Origin: JAGNDO01 sp963704975
GTDB taxonomy: Bacteria; Chloroflexota; Anaerolineae; Caldilineales; Caldilineaceae
Assembly: GCA_963704975.1 (NCBI GenBank)
Contig: CAVPIK010000007.1
Location: 62,001 to 126,000, forward strand
Reading direction: 5' to 3'
Length of the DNA: 64,000 nucleotides
Position 1 is the stretch's first letter, and each line of letters opens with the position of its first letter. Shown in pieces: positions 33,201 to 43,673 of this stretch. The notes beneath the pieces were generated by a model, which was not told the origin of the DNA, ran no database searches, and worked only from the letters and a program-made list of their open reading frames with translations. A program made the translations under genes and the position numbers.

Positions 33201-34460
33201 GGCATAGCTGATCACCAGGCGGGGACGCAGGGCCGGGTCGGCGTTTTCCCGGCTGGCAAACTCGTAGAGATCCGTGCCCCTGTCCGGCGTGCCCAGCAGA
33301 ATGCCATAATTGGGGTGGCTGCCCCCTTGCCATTGGTGCACCAGGTCGGTCAGATTCCAGGTGTATTGGCTGTTGATATTGACCGTGGCGACGGCCACCG
33401 GGGCATCATCGAAGTCGCCGCCAGGGACGGTCCAGGCCACACCCGTTTGGCGTTCCCGCCAATTGGCCGCCTGGGCAGCGCCCACACAATCGCCGCTGCC
33501 CTCATCCCAGGCCGCGGTCAACCCATAGACCTCAATCTCGTGGTTGACAATCGCGCCGCCCACCTTGCTCAACTGAAGCTGGGCCGACACAATGGTGATG
33601 GGCGTGGGCAGGTCGCCCAAATCAAAGCGAAAGAGCGGGCGTCCATTGCCAAGACCGCCGCCAGAGGTGCCAAGGCTTACACGGTCGCACACGCCGTAAT
33701 TTTCCAGATCCGCCGTCTCCCAGATCGCCGTATCCTGCTGGGCGGTCAGGCTGACGGATTGGGTGGCGATCACCACCTCCAGATAGGGGCGCTGCGTGGC
33801 GGTGTTCGCCTCTTTGGAGGCGTAGCGGGTTTCACTGTCCGGGGTGTCGGGCACCAGGATCAACCCATTATTCGGCGCATTGCCAGTCACCCAATCCTGC
33901 ACCACTGCCGTGATGTCGGACCCGGCAAACTGATTCTTGGTAACCGAGACCAGGGAACCGGCAACATTGGGGTCGTAGGCCGCGGCCAGGGTAGCCCAGG
34001 CCGCGGTGTTCTCGGCCCAAGAGGCGGTCATCCGGTGCAGGGAGACCGTTTGGCCGGATTTTTGGGTGACATAGAAGTAGGCCGTGGCCGAAAGCACATG
34101 GGCCTGAGGCGGGATCTGGGTGAGATCAAAACGCAGGATGGGCCGCTTGCTCTGGTTGCCCGTGCTGGTATTGGCCAACAGTTCGGCAGCCGCGCCAAAA
34201 TTCTGGGTAGGCGATGCATCAACCAGATAGGTGTCTTGCACAACTGGCACATGGAGCGTGGTTGAGGGCTGGACGGTGTGGATGCCAAGGGGGCTAGAGG
34301 AGAGCGGATCCGGGTGGAAGGATACGGAAAGCGGCGCGGCAGAGACCGTCGCTACACCCAGTGCAGGCAGTCCGCCCATGATCAGACACCCAATCAAGAC
34401 CACACGCAAGAGCGTCACCGTAGACGAACCCCGCACAAAAAGTTTTGATAAACCCTGCAT
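27235..34460 (-). CDS. Gene D: secreted S8 peptidase with DNRLRE, jelly-roll-like cassette and SdrD_B stalk
   Basis: About 2,400 residues; the least broken peptidase gene (frame changes only near 32285 and 29365). ATG 34460 has GGAGG 5 nt upstream; cleavage near TVSA|AP. Order: two DNRLRE (34250-33210); one SdrD_B (33195-32860); propeptide-like segment DRLSVGLYAPCTDIAW; S8 domain (about 32600-31800) with Asp in AVLDTGID, His in GHGTNVAG, Ser in SGTSMAAPHVAG; DUF11 pair to about 31140; cassette FDRFDGIAYNGS...DYWFVDNVAVS (31130-30560); linker; six SdrD_B (30130-28025); DUF11 (28010-27560); terminal module ending IFLPLAVR. HGTN replaces the usual HGTH, but the catalytic His is the first one and is kept. 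Likely an active surface protease. Confidence 0.9.
30560..31130 (-). other. Variable cassette of gene D (jelly-roll-like domain)
   Basis: About 190 residues with WSGTPWFEINE, GGNSLRVGGSGTLTFDDGAY, SVGFDQRR, IDFDLSAYLG and DYWFVDNVAVS. The pattern fits a concanavalin-like or MAM-like beta-sandwich found in secreted proteins. It lies exactly where C and E carry different domains. Confidence 0.6.
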
Positions 34461-34506
34461 AATGGCCTCCGGCCTTGGCTAAAAGATCAAACGAAAAAAC
34501 AGGAAT

Positions 34507-34559
34507 CCAGCCATCCCCAGATGCAAATGGCCAGCATCTGAGGATGGCCGACTCCTCAT
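34507..34559 (-). repeat. Paired-hairpin element upstream of gene D
   Basis: Minus strand GAGGAGTCGGCCATCCTCAG...GGGGATGGCTGG. First hairpin GGCCA/TGGCC; the outer stem is weaker than in gene C. It ends about 47 nt before the start codon. Confidence 0.6.
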
Positions 34560-34571
34560 TTCATACCTTAT

Positions 34572-34669
34572 AGCCTACCAGGAATCACCAGTTTGTCACT
34601 ACCCGATTGTCCGGTATTGGTCTGCGAGTTTTACGTAGGCCGCGTACGTCTTTTTACTCATGGCCCAGC
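34572..34669 (-). promoter_or_regulatory. Conserved upstream block of gene D with ACGTA palindrome
   Basis: Shares CCAGGAAT, TTTGTCACTA, TGCGAGTT, the palindrome ACGTAGGCCGCGTACGT (34633-34649) and TTTTTAC with genes C and E. Compared with them about 110 bp is missing between this block and the paired hairpin. Confidence 0.5.
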
Positions 34670-34691
34670 CTCTGGCCTGGAGCCGCCCCCC

Positions 34692-34754
34692 TAGCCCCCC
34701 AACTTTGGGGGGAACTGTCCAGCGCCTCCCCCAGAATTGGGGGCGCGGGGGGTG
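34692..34754. repeat. CCCCCAACT double-hairpin repeat behind gene E
   Basis: Third copy (CCCCCCAACTTTGGGGGG...CCCCCAGAATTGGGGG), starting 18 nt after the gene E stop. Spacing to the stop is nearly the same as behind gene D. Confidence 0.65.
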
Positions 34755-34772
34755 AACGTACCTGGCCTGGAA

Positions 34773-37700
34773 TTACCGACTGACCATGGGCAAGAAGATC
34801 CTCAACCCACCGTCCCCGCGGCCAAGCAAAAGCCGCGTGGACATGCCATCGCTCAACAGAATCTCCAATTCATAAACCGTTGCGCCCGTGGGCCGGGCCG
34901 CGTCGATGAAGGTATAGCGCTCCCCCGTGGGCTGTCCGCCAAAGCGAGCGATCAGCGGCGTCTCGGTGATGCGCTCCGGGGCCGCTTCCCCCGTCTGCCG
35001 CCACACGTGGAAACCGGCCACCCGGCTCTCGTCCACCGTGCGCCAGGAGAGGCGCACGCCGTCCGCGGCCGTCTGCACCCCGGCGTCCACAAGCTGTACC
35101 CCCGTGGGGTTGACAATGATGACGCCGCCGTTCGTGGCGCTTTGGCCCAACACGGGCAGAGAGATGATGGCCCCAACGCTGCTGTCCGGATCCACATTGC
35201 CCCCCATCATTGTCACCGTGAGGGGGGTGGTTTCGCCGGGCAGCAGGGTGCTGTCCCCCTTGCCGCGGAAGGTGACCAGGAGTTGGGCCGCCTCGCCAGG
35301 GGCCAGTTCGCCCGCGCCGGTGGGGGCCAACCCGCCACCCGACCCGGCCAGCCCGTCCGACCAGATCACGACCCCGGTGTCGGCCAGGTCGTCGGAGATC
35401 GGGCGAGGCATTGCGCAAAGCTATATAGTCGGGGTCGTAGTCCAGACAGACGGGCAGTTGGGAGATCCAGGTGTTGCCCGTGTTGGTGATGGTGATGCTG
35501 ACCTGAAAATCATCCCCAAAACGCACAAAGGCCGGGGTGGAAACGGTCACTTGGGCGGCGCTGGTGGCGTTGAAGCCAAAGTCCACCGTACTCAAGCTGG
35601 CTGCCAAAGCCCGGAGCCGCCACCGCCCGATGGGTGACGGGATCCCCGTCCGAATCCAGGCTGTCCACGGTGGCCCCCTTGGGGCTGGCCGTCCACCCGG
35701 CCAGAGGAGCCGCCGGCCAGGAAGGCGGCGGCATTGACCGTCACCGTGTACGCGCCCTTGGGCAGATCCTTGAACCCATAGTTGCCCAGGGCATTGGTGG
35801 GCATGGAGCGGATCACCGTGTTCGTGGCGTCCACCAGATCCAGGGGCACGTTGGGAATGCCCGGTTCGTCGGCATCCTGCACCCCGTTCTGGTTGGCATC
35901 CCACCACACCCGGTCGCCCACGCTGGTCAGGCGGGCATAGCCAAAGTCGGCCTTGAGATCCGTGCTGGCCAGGGCCAGGAAGGTGGCATAGGGCTGGGCC
36001 TGATTCTGATTGTTCTGGCCTGCGCTGCCCAAGGCCGTGGGCTCGTATTTCTCCAAGACGCCGAAGAGATCCGTCACGGTCACGTCATAGGCCCGGCCCA
36101 GGGGCAGGTCCATGAGCAGATATTTGCCATCGCTGCCCGTGGTGGCCGTGGCCACCACCACGCCGCCGCTGCGGGCTTCCAGGGTGACGCCGGACAGGGG
36201 CTGATCCCCGGCGGCCTGTTCGTAGAGGCCGTTGCCGTCGGCGTCATGCCAGAGCTGGTCGCCGATCATGCCCGGTTGCAAGGCTGCTGCCACTGCCAAA
36301 GGCCTCGTACTCCCGATAGCCAAAGTCGGCCAGGTTGTTGGCTTCCCCGGCGGCCAGGGGGATGGCATAGGGTTGGGGCTTGTTGGTGTTGTCCACGGGC
36401 GCGCTGCCTGTGGTGGGGGCAATCGTGGGGGCAAAGCGGCGCAAGACATGCAGGGTGTCGGAAACCTGGGCCAGATAGGCCCCGGCCAACAGCCCCTTGA
36501 AGCGGAAGATGCCGCCCATGTCGCTGAGGGTGGCCACATAGACATCCCCGCTGTCCCAGGCCCCATCGTTGTTACGATCCAGGATCAGGTCCACGCTCAC
36601 ATTGGGCAGACCCGGCTCCGTGGCCGGATCGTAGACCCCATCCACCAGGTCGTTGACCGGCAGATCCTGCCAGATCTGGCCGCCGATGCTGCCCAGGATG
36701 GCGGCGGCGCCCCCAAAGCCAAAGTCTGCACTTAGGTTCTGATCCCCATCGGCCAGGACCACGGCAAGGGGGCTGGGGGTGGTGACGCTCAAGCCCAAGG
36801 GCGGGGACGTGGGGGCCACCGTATAGCCGCCCACGGGCAGTTCCAGCAGATAGCGCCCGTTGATGTCGGTTTGGGCGCAGAGGGGCGCGCCGCCCACGTT
36901 GGGCGTGGCGCAGATCTGGGTGTCGATCACCACCGGCTCGGAGAGCTGGCGCACGCCGTCGCCGTTCTCGTCCACCCACACCTGGTCTCCCAGGATGGCA
37001 TGGCCGGCCCCGGGCAGACGCACATAGCCAAAGTCCACACTTTGCACGGTCTGCCCCACAGCCACGGGGATGGCCGGGGAGGGGTCCGTGACCGATTGGC
37101 CGCCCACGGTGTGGGCCAGACCGGCCAGGAGACCCTGGCTATCGGTCACATCCACAAAGTAGTTGCCGGCCACGGGCGCATCCAGCCGATAGGACCCGGC
37201 GGCATTGGAGACCGTGGTCCCCACATAGGTGTCGCTGCCCAGGGCGGGCACCGGCTCAAAGACGCCGTCGCCGTCATCCAGATAGAGGTCCAGGCTGATG
37301 TTGCCCAGTCCCGGCTCGCCGGGTCCCTGGACGCCGTCGGCGTTGGCATCGTAGTAGAGGGTATCACCGATGGAGCTGGAACGAGCCTTCAGGCCAATCG
37401 CCCCGTTGTCGTTGACCTCGCCATTGCCCAAGGTGATTTGCAGGGGCAGGTGAGTGGTCATGAGTTCGTAGACCGGGGGCACAGTGGCCGCGTCCACGGT
37501 GAGGGTATAGACCCCGGCGCTCAAGCCGGTGAAGGTGTAGCCGCCGTCCCCATCCACAACCTGGGGGGTTGTGCCGCCCTGGCCGTTTGTGATCAAGACG
37601 GTCACGCTGTCGATGCCGTCCTCCCCGGCGTCCTGGATGGCGTCGCCGTCCTGGTCGTTCCACACCCGTCCGCCCAGGCTGGCGGGCAGGGTGGTCAGGG

Positions 37701-40700
37701 TGGTGTTGCTGACATGGGCGGGCAGCAGATCCGTGCTGTCGCTGATGAAGGCGATGGCCTGCACATCGGCTGTGGTGGCTGGGTCGTTCACGGTCACCTG
37801 AAAGGTGAGGGGCGGATGCACGATCACGCTGTTGGATTGGGCCGTGGGCCAGGTGTAGGTACCATCCGTGGCATTGCCGCCAAAGGTCAATTCGCCGATA
37901 TTGCCGCCAGGGTTGGCCTGATAGACCCAGGTGTAGATCATGCTTGTGTCGGTTACGACGGTGCTGGCCAAGTTCGGGCCGCTGATCAGAGTGGCGCTGA
38001 CGCCGTTGGTGCCGGTGACAACCAATGGGGCCGGCACAATCGGGGCGGGGGCTTGCTGCCACTCAATATGCAGCAAGGGGGCCGCGGCAGGGTCGCCATC
38101 ATAGCTGGCCGCCGAGCGGGAGCCTGTGCCGGTGATGATAAAGGCCATACTGTTCCCGCTGGCCCAGCCGGACCGGTTGACGATCTCCTGGACCATGGAG
38201 GTGAGATCCGGTGTGTTGTAGGCCATGCCCGCTGTCCACCCCTCCGGTCCCCAGCCCACGGATGCCGAGGTGCGCGGTCGGTTCGAGATGTCGAAAGTTG
38301 GGGTTGCCCACCGTCGTAAAGGCATCGGGGTTGTCCGCAGCCTGGCCCTGAATCGTCAAACTGGCCGAGTTGTTGTTGGTGTTCGGTGAATCGGCCGCAA
38401 TGGCTTGAAAGGTGATGGTGGCGTTGGTAATGGTGGCACCCGTGGGCACGCCGATCCCGTTGAAGCGCATACCCACGGTCTGGGTTCCGCTGGTGATCGG
38501 TTCAATGTCTTCGACAAGCTCTAGATCCGTGCTGATCAGATAGGAATTTCCCGGCCCGCCGTTATCTGCACCTGTCGGCCCCATCTCTTCCGCATCATCC
38601 GCGCTGGCGGCAATCTGCACGTCCACTGTGCCCGAAAGGGATGGCAGCGCGGATTGGGTCAACACTTGGGTGACGGTGATCAGACTACCGGCGCTGACCA
38701 GAGTGGGGGCTGTGCTGAGTGCTATTCCCTTGGCACCCGTATCAATATCAAAACGCACCTCAAAGCTGGAGAGGATGATCGAATCATCCGCGTCCGTGTT
38801 GGCCACGGGTTGGACGAACTGAATTCGACCCACTGTGATGGCGGCCAGCGCTGCGTTCAGGCTGAATGTCAATTTGCCCGTGGTTCCAGCGCCCAGGTTG
38901 CCCAAGTCCTGACAACTGCCGCCAGACGACGTACACGCCTGCAATTTGATCTGGTCCGCACTGTTAAGGCCGTTCTCGTACACATAGACGACCACATCGC
39001 CTGTGATCGCGCCGCTCAGGTTGATATCGCGATACACGGTCTCTTGACCGGCCTGGTTACTTGTTTTGATGATCATACTGCCGTTATCGACGACGACGCT
39101 CTTAAATAGCGTCGAGCCATTTGCCCAGGCATTGGTCCAATTTTCAGATCCCAGATTCCCTGCCCAGGTCTCTCCATTATGCACATCCACAGTTGCCGCC
39201 GACCCAAAATCATCCCGATAGGTCGAAAACTTACCTGAATCCGTGCGCACCTCAAGGCTGGAGAGCATGATCGAATCATCCGCGTCCGTGTTGGCCACGG
39301 GCTGGACAAATTGAATTCGACCCACTGTGATGGCGGCCAGGGCTGCGTCCAGACTGAATGTCAATTTGCCCGTGGTCCCAGCGCCCAGGTTGCCCAAGTC
39401 CTGACAACTGCCGCCAGACGACGTACACGCCTGTAATTTGATCTGGTTCGCGCTATTGAGGCCGTTCTCGTACAGGTAGACGACCACATCGCCTGTCGTC
39501 GCGCCGCTCAGGTTGACATTGCGATACACAGTCTCTTGACCGGACTGGTTATTGGTTTTGATGATCATATTGCCGTTTTTGACGACGACGTTCTTAAATG
39601 GCGTCGGGCCATTGGCCCAGGCATCGGACCAGTTTTCAGATCCTAGATTCCCCGCCCAGATCTCTCCACTATGCACATCGATAGTCACCGCCGACCCAAA
39701 ATCATCCCGATAGGTCTTCGCCAATGCACCGCCGCGCGTATTGATCACATTCGGCACACCGGCGACGTTGCTACCCAAATCCCACGTCACCATCCCGCCG
39801 CTCTCGCTGCCGCCCGCATTGGCGCTGCCCGGCGCATAGGTCGTCCCAGCCGGGATGGGGGCAGTGATCACCACATTTTGCAACAGGTCATTGCCCACAA
39901 AATCCGTGGTCAGGGCATAGGTCAGGCTGTCGCCGGCCTGGGCCGCCAGGGGATCGACCTGGGCGCGCAACAAAGTGCCCGCCACTTCGGTCCCTGTGGA
40001 CAGCAGTTCGGAGCCGCTGTCCGTGGTCACAGTCACCTGAACCGCCAGGGAATAGGTCCCCTTGGGCAGGCTCCCCACCACCACGTCAAAGGCCACGCTG
40101 TTGCTGTTGTTGGCCGGGATGCTGCCGATGTCCAGTCCGCCCGCCTCCAAGGGCGAGGGGGCGTTGATGTCCGCGCTGTCCAGCACGGGGATGCCGTTGA
40201 GGGTGGTGCTGCCTGCCACATAGGTGATGTAGCCGGGCAGGTCGCCGCTGATCACCACACCGGACAAGGGGGCCGGGTTGCCATTGGCCGCCACCACCCG
40301 ATAGCGCACAGTGTCCCCAAGGTCAACCAGACCGTTGCCGTTGAGATCGTTGACCAAAGTGGCAACCAAACTGGTGACAGGCGGATCAAAGACCGCCGGC
40401 GGGATGCTGGCCAAAGCCGCCCCGGCGTTGATCTGGCCATAGCCGTACAGGCTGTCCACCCCGGCTGCGCCCATGTCCGTGGCCGTCTTCTGCATGGCGC
40501 TCTTGATTTCGGCTGGGGTCAGGTTGGGGTTGACGCTGAGCAACAGGGCCGCCAACCCGGCCGTGTGGGGGGCGGCCATGGAGGTGCCGCTCATAAACTG
40601 GAAGCCGCCGCCCCGGGCCGCACTCCACACCAGCGCCCCAGGGGCCATCACATCCAGATTGGGGCCATAATTGCTCAAGGTCCAACGGTCGTTGGTATAG

Positions 40701-43093
40701 GTGGTGGCCCCCACGGCGATCACCGTGTCATAGAATGCCGGGTAGCGGGCCACGCTGGAGTTGTCGTTGCCCGCGGCAGCGATCACCACCACGCCCTTGC
40801 TGACCGCATAGGTGATGGCATCCCGCACGGCCAAGGATTCCGTGGTGGCGGCCAGGCTCAGGTTGATCACCCGTGCCCCGTTGTCCACCGCAAAGGTGAT
40901 GCCCGCGGCCACATCGCTCATCCAGCCCACGTTGGTGGCGTTGAGCACTTTGATGGGCATGATCTTGACCTGTCCGGCCATCCCCGCCATGCCCAATGCA
41001 TTGTTGATGGCCCCGGCGGCGATGGCCGCCACATGGGTGCCGTGGCCGTTGTCGTCCGTGGGGTCGCCGTCTTTGTTGACAAAGTCATAGCCGGGCACAA
41101 TACGTCCGGCAAATTCCGGGTGGGTCAGGTCCATGCCCGTGTCGATCACGGCCAGGATCAGGTTGGGGTCACCCAGGGTGGTGTCCCAGGCCACGGGGGC
41201 GTTGATCTGCTGGGGACCGTAGACGATGGAGGCGTTGTTGTAATCGGGATCGTTGGGCACAAAGGTGCTGTGGGCCTGGGAGTCGGGGCGGCCATAGCGA
41301 CTCTTGATCTCCGCCCCGGCCGCGGCAGACAGGGCATCCAAATTGGCCGCGGGGACCGAAAAGGTGAAGACGCAGGCCGAGGTATCCGCCGTGGCAATCG
41401 TGGCCCCATAGGGTGCGGCCAGGGTCTGAAGCCAGGCATAGTCGGTGCAGGGGGCGTAGGTGCCAATGGTCAGCCGATCCGGGGACAGGCTGGTGGCATA
41501 GGCAAAATTCACACCCAAGATGGCCGGGTTGGTGGCCAAGGCCAGGCTGAGATCCACCGGATTTTTGTCGTCCACCGTGCCAAAAGCCGAGGGCAGGGTG
41601 TCCTCGTCCACCCGCACACAATAGGTCCCATCGTCCAAACCTGTGAACCAATAGGCCCCATCCGCCCCGGTCAGCACCCGCTGACTGGGCGCAGCCGGGG
41701 CCGCGCCACACACGCCAGGATAGAGATCCATGCTGACCTGGGCCAGCCCGCCCTCGCCGCCCTCTTGGATGCTGTTGCGGTTGACGTCGTCCCACACCCG
41801 CCCGGCGATGGTGCCCGTGGTGGCCGCATATTTGATCACCAAGCGCGGGCGCAGGTCGGGGTCCGCATTCTCTCGGCTGCCAAATTCATAGAGATCCGTG
41901 CCCTTGTCCGGGGTGCCCAAAAGGACGCCATAGTTGGGGCGGCTGCCCGTCTGCCACTGGTTGACCAAACCGAGCACATCCCAGGTGTATTGGGTATGGG
42001 TGGTGACCGTGGTGGCCGCCACGGAGGTGTCATAGTCGCCGCCAGAGTCACTCCAGTCCGTACCTGGCTGACGTTTCTTCCAACTGACCTCGCCTGTGGT
42101 ACCGCCACAGCCTCCGCTGCCTTCGTCCCAGGCCGCGGTCAGAGGATAGACCAGAATCTCATGTTCATCCGTATCGCCGCCGATCTTGGTCAACTGAAGT
42201 TGGGCGGACAAGATGTTGCTCTGGCTGGGCAGGGCGCTCAGATCGAATTGCAGCAGGGGGTGTCCATTGCCATCGCCGCCACCAGACGTATCCAGATCGA
42301 AAGAGGCGCACACGCCGTAATTCTGATCGTCATCATCCCTGTTGATCCATGTATCCTTCTGGGCATCCAAGTTTATGGACTCCGTGGCGATCACCACCTC
42401 CAGATAGGGGCGCTGGAATGAAAGGCCCCACTCTTTGGCCGTATAGTGGGTTTCGCTGTCAAGGGCATCGGGGATCAGCATCAGCCCATAGTTGGGCACA
42501 CCGCCAGCCACCCAATTCTGCACCAAGGCGGTGACATCAACCCCCGCATACTGGATATTTGAACTCGGGATCAAGGAACCGGCCACGTTGGGATCATAGG
42601 CCGTGGCCAGGGAATTCCAGGTGGCCGTGTTCTCTGCCCAATCCGCCGTCACCCGGTGCAGAGAGAGTGGATTGGCCGAGGCCTGGGTGACAAAAAGCCG
42701 GGCCGTGGCCGAAAGCACCTGGGACCGGTCCGGGATCTGGGCCAGATCAAAACGCAGGACAGGCCGCATGCTATTGGACCCGGAGTCGGTCCGCGCCAAG
42801 AGCCAGGGGAGCGCCCCTAAATTTGTGCTGGGCAAGTTCTGGTCCAGATAGGTATCCTGCTGGATTGGCAATAGAAAGGTGGTTGAGGATTGGTGGGTTT
42901 GGGGGGCCAGGGGGCCAGGGGCAGCCAGATCCTGGCTGTGGGCGATGGGCGCGGGCGCGGCAAAGGCCGTAGAAACGCCTGCAATGGGCAGTCCACCGAT
43001 CACCAAACAGATGGCCAACAGCACGCGCAAAAAGGGCAAACCAGATCCCAAAGGCGATCCAGCCAGCACAGAAATTTTCGACAGACGATTCAT
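34773..43093 (-). CDS. Gene E: secreted S8 peptidase with duplicated 164-residue cassette and SdrD_B stalk
   Basis: About 2,770 residues. ATG 43093 with GGAGG 5 nt upstream; the start region GGAGGCAATCATG is identical to gene C. Cleavage near AFA|AP. Order: two DNRLRE (42870-41840); one SdrD_B (41830-41490); propeptide-like DRLTIGTYAPCTDYAW; S8 domain (41200-40420) with AVIDTGMD, GHGTHVAA, AAAGNDNS and GTSMAAPHTAG all in one frame; DUF11 pair ending ANAGGSESGGMVTWDLGS; two tandem 164-residue repeats (39718-38735); a DDAEEMG/IVNRSGWASGN domain (38620-38060) shared with gene C; linker; six SdrD_B (37675-35580); DUF11 (35570-35110); terminal module ending IFLPMVSR. Frame changes near 38285, 36285, 35705, 35605 and 35405. 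The catalytic part is intact in a single frame, so activity is likely. Confidence 0.9.
38735..39718 (-). repeat. 492-bp tandem duplication in gene E
   Basis: Two in-frame units of 492 bp (164 residues): TYRDDFGSAVTIDVHSGE...SSLEVR and TYRDDFGSAATVDVHNGE...SSFEVR. Shared blocks such as LQACTSSGGSCQDLGNLGAG are identical in both. The word CATCCCGATAGG recurs at 39703 and 39211. Very few differences, so the duplication is recent or homogenised. Confidence 0.85.
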
Positions 43094-43180
43094 GATTGCC
43101 TCCGGCCCTTCGAGAAACTGCTTATGACGATCCTAGTTCAACTCAATTGCCAAAAAAATGGAGTCTACGCAAATGCAAAC

Positions 43181-43237
43181 GAGGAGTTTGCATCCCCAGA
43201 TACAAAACGGCAAGCATCGGAGGGTGCCCAACTCCCC
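43181..43237 (-). repeat. Paired-hairpin element upstream of gene E
   Basis: Minus strand GGGGAGTTGGGCACCCTCCG at one end and GGGGATGCAAACTCCTC at the other: same two-hairpin layout as before gene C with several changes. It ends about 88 nt before the start codon. Confidence 0.6.
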
Positions 43238-43241
43238 ATTT

Positions 43242-43415
43242 CGTCAACCTAGGTTTGAGGTGACACAAGTGACTTTCTAAAAACAACCTCTAGCCTTCTT
43301 AAGGCTACGGTAAACGTCTCCTACTACAATACCAGGAATACCTGATATGTCACTATCCATTTGTCCTGTTGTTGGCTGCGAGTTCTACGTAGCCCCATAC
43401 GTTATTTTACTCAGA
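43242..43415 (-). promoter_or_regulatory. Conserved upstream block of gene E with ACGTA palindrome
   Basis: Matches the gene C upstream block over its length, including CTACTACAATACCAGGAA, GTCACTATCCATTTGTCCT and TGCGAGTT. Palindrome ACGTAGCCCCATACGT at 43387-43402, followed by TATTTTAC. Likely promoter region; no confident -35/-10 pair. Confidence 0.5.
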
Positions 43416-43520
43416 CCTTCGATTCAGTGACGGATTTTCTCAACAAATCAGAGCCCAATGCGCGTTCCAATGCAGTCCGGCGCCCCTGCGCCCCGTTCAG
43501 GTGAACCCACGCCGAAGTCC

Positions 43521-43567
43521 TGGCGCAGGAGCGCCAAAACAAACGCTCCCACGCAGAGCGTGGGAGC
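43521..43567. repeat. Two small hairpins, REP-like, behind gene F
   Basis: TGGCGC-AGGA-GCGCCA (43521-43536) and GCTCCCACGC-AGA-GCGTGGGAGC (43545-43567). The second is related to the palindrome at 5714-5773. No T-tract. Confidence 0.6.
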
Positions 43568-43620
43568 AAGGATGTGACCGTATGTAAGGCGAGCAGTGAG
43601 CACGCCATCAAGAACATAAA

Positions 43621-43670
43621 GATCCCAGCCGGACAGCAGGCGTCCAGCAAATTCCGGGTTTAGCAGGCCA
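43621..43670 (-). pseudogene. Relic of an S8 peptidase active-site segment
   Basis: Immediately behind the gene F stop the minus strand reads NPEFAGRLLSGWD, against HPEFAGRLLPGYD next to the catalytic Asp in genes D and F. DNA similarity to the gene D segment near 32464-32505 is evident. It has no start and no further homology, so it looks like a leftover of a deleted or recombined paralogue. Confidence 0.5.
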
Positions 43671-43673
43671 TGA

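Noticed and set aside
39671..42421. A 916-codon open frame on the + strand opposite gene E
   Set aside because: Same shadow composition; the opposite strand holds the peptidase with all catalytic motifs in one frame.
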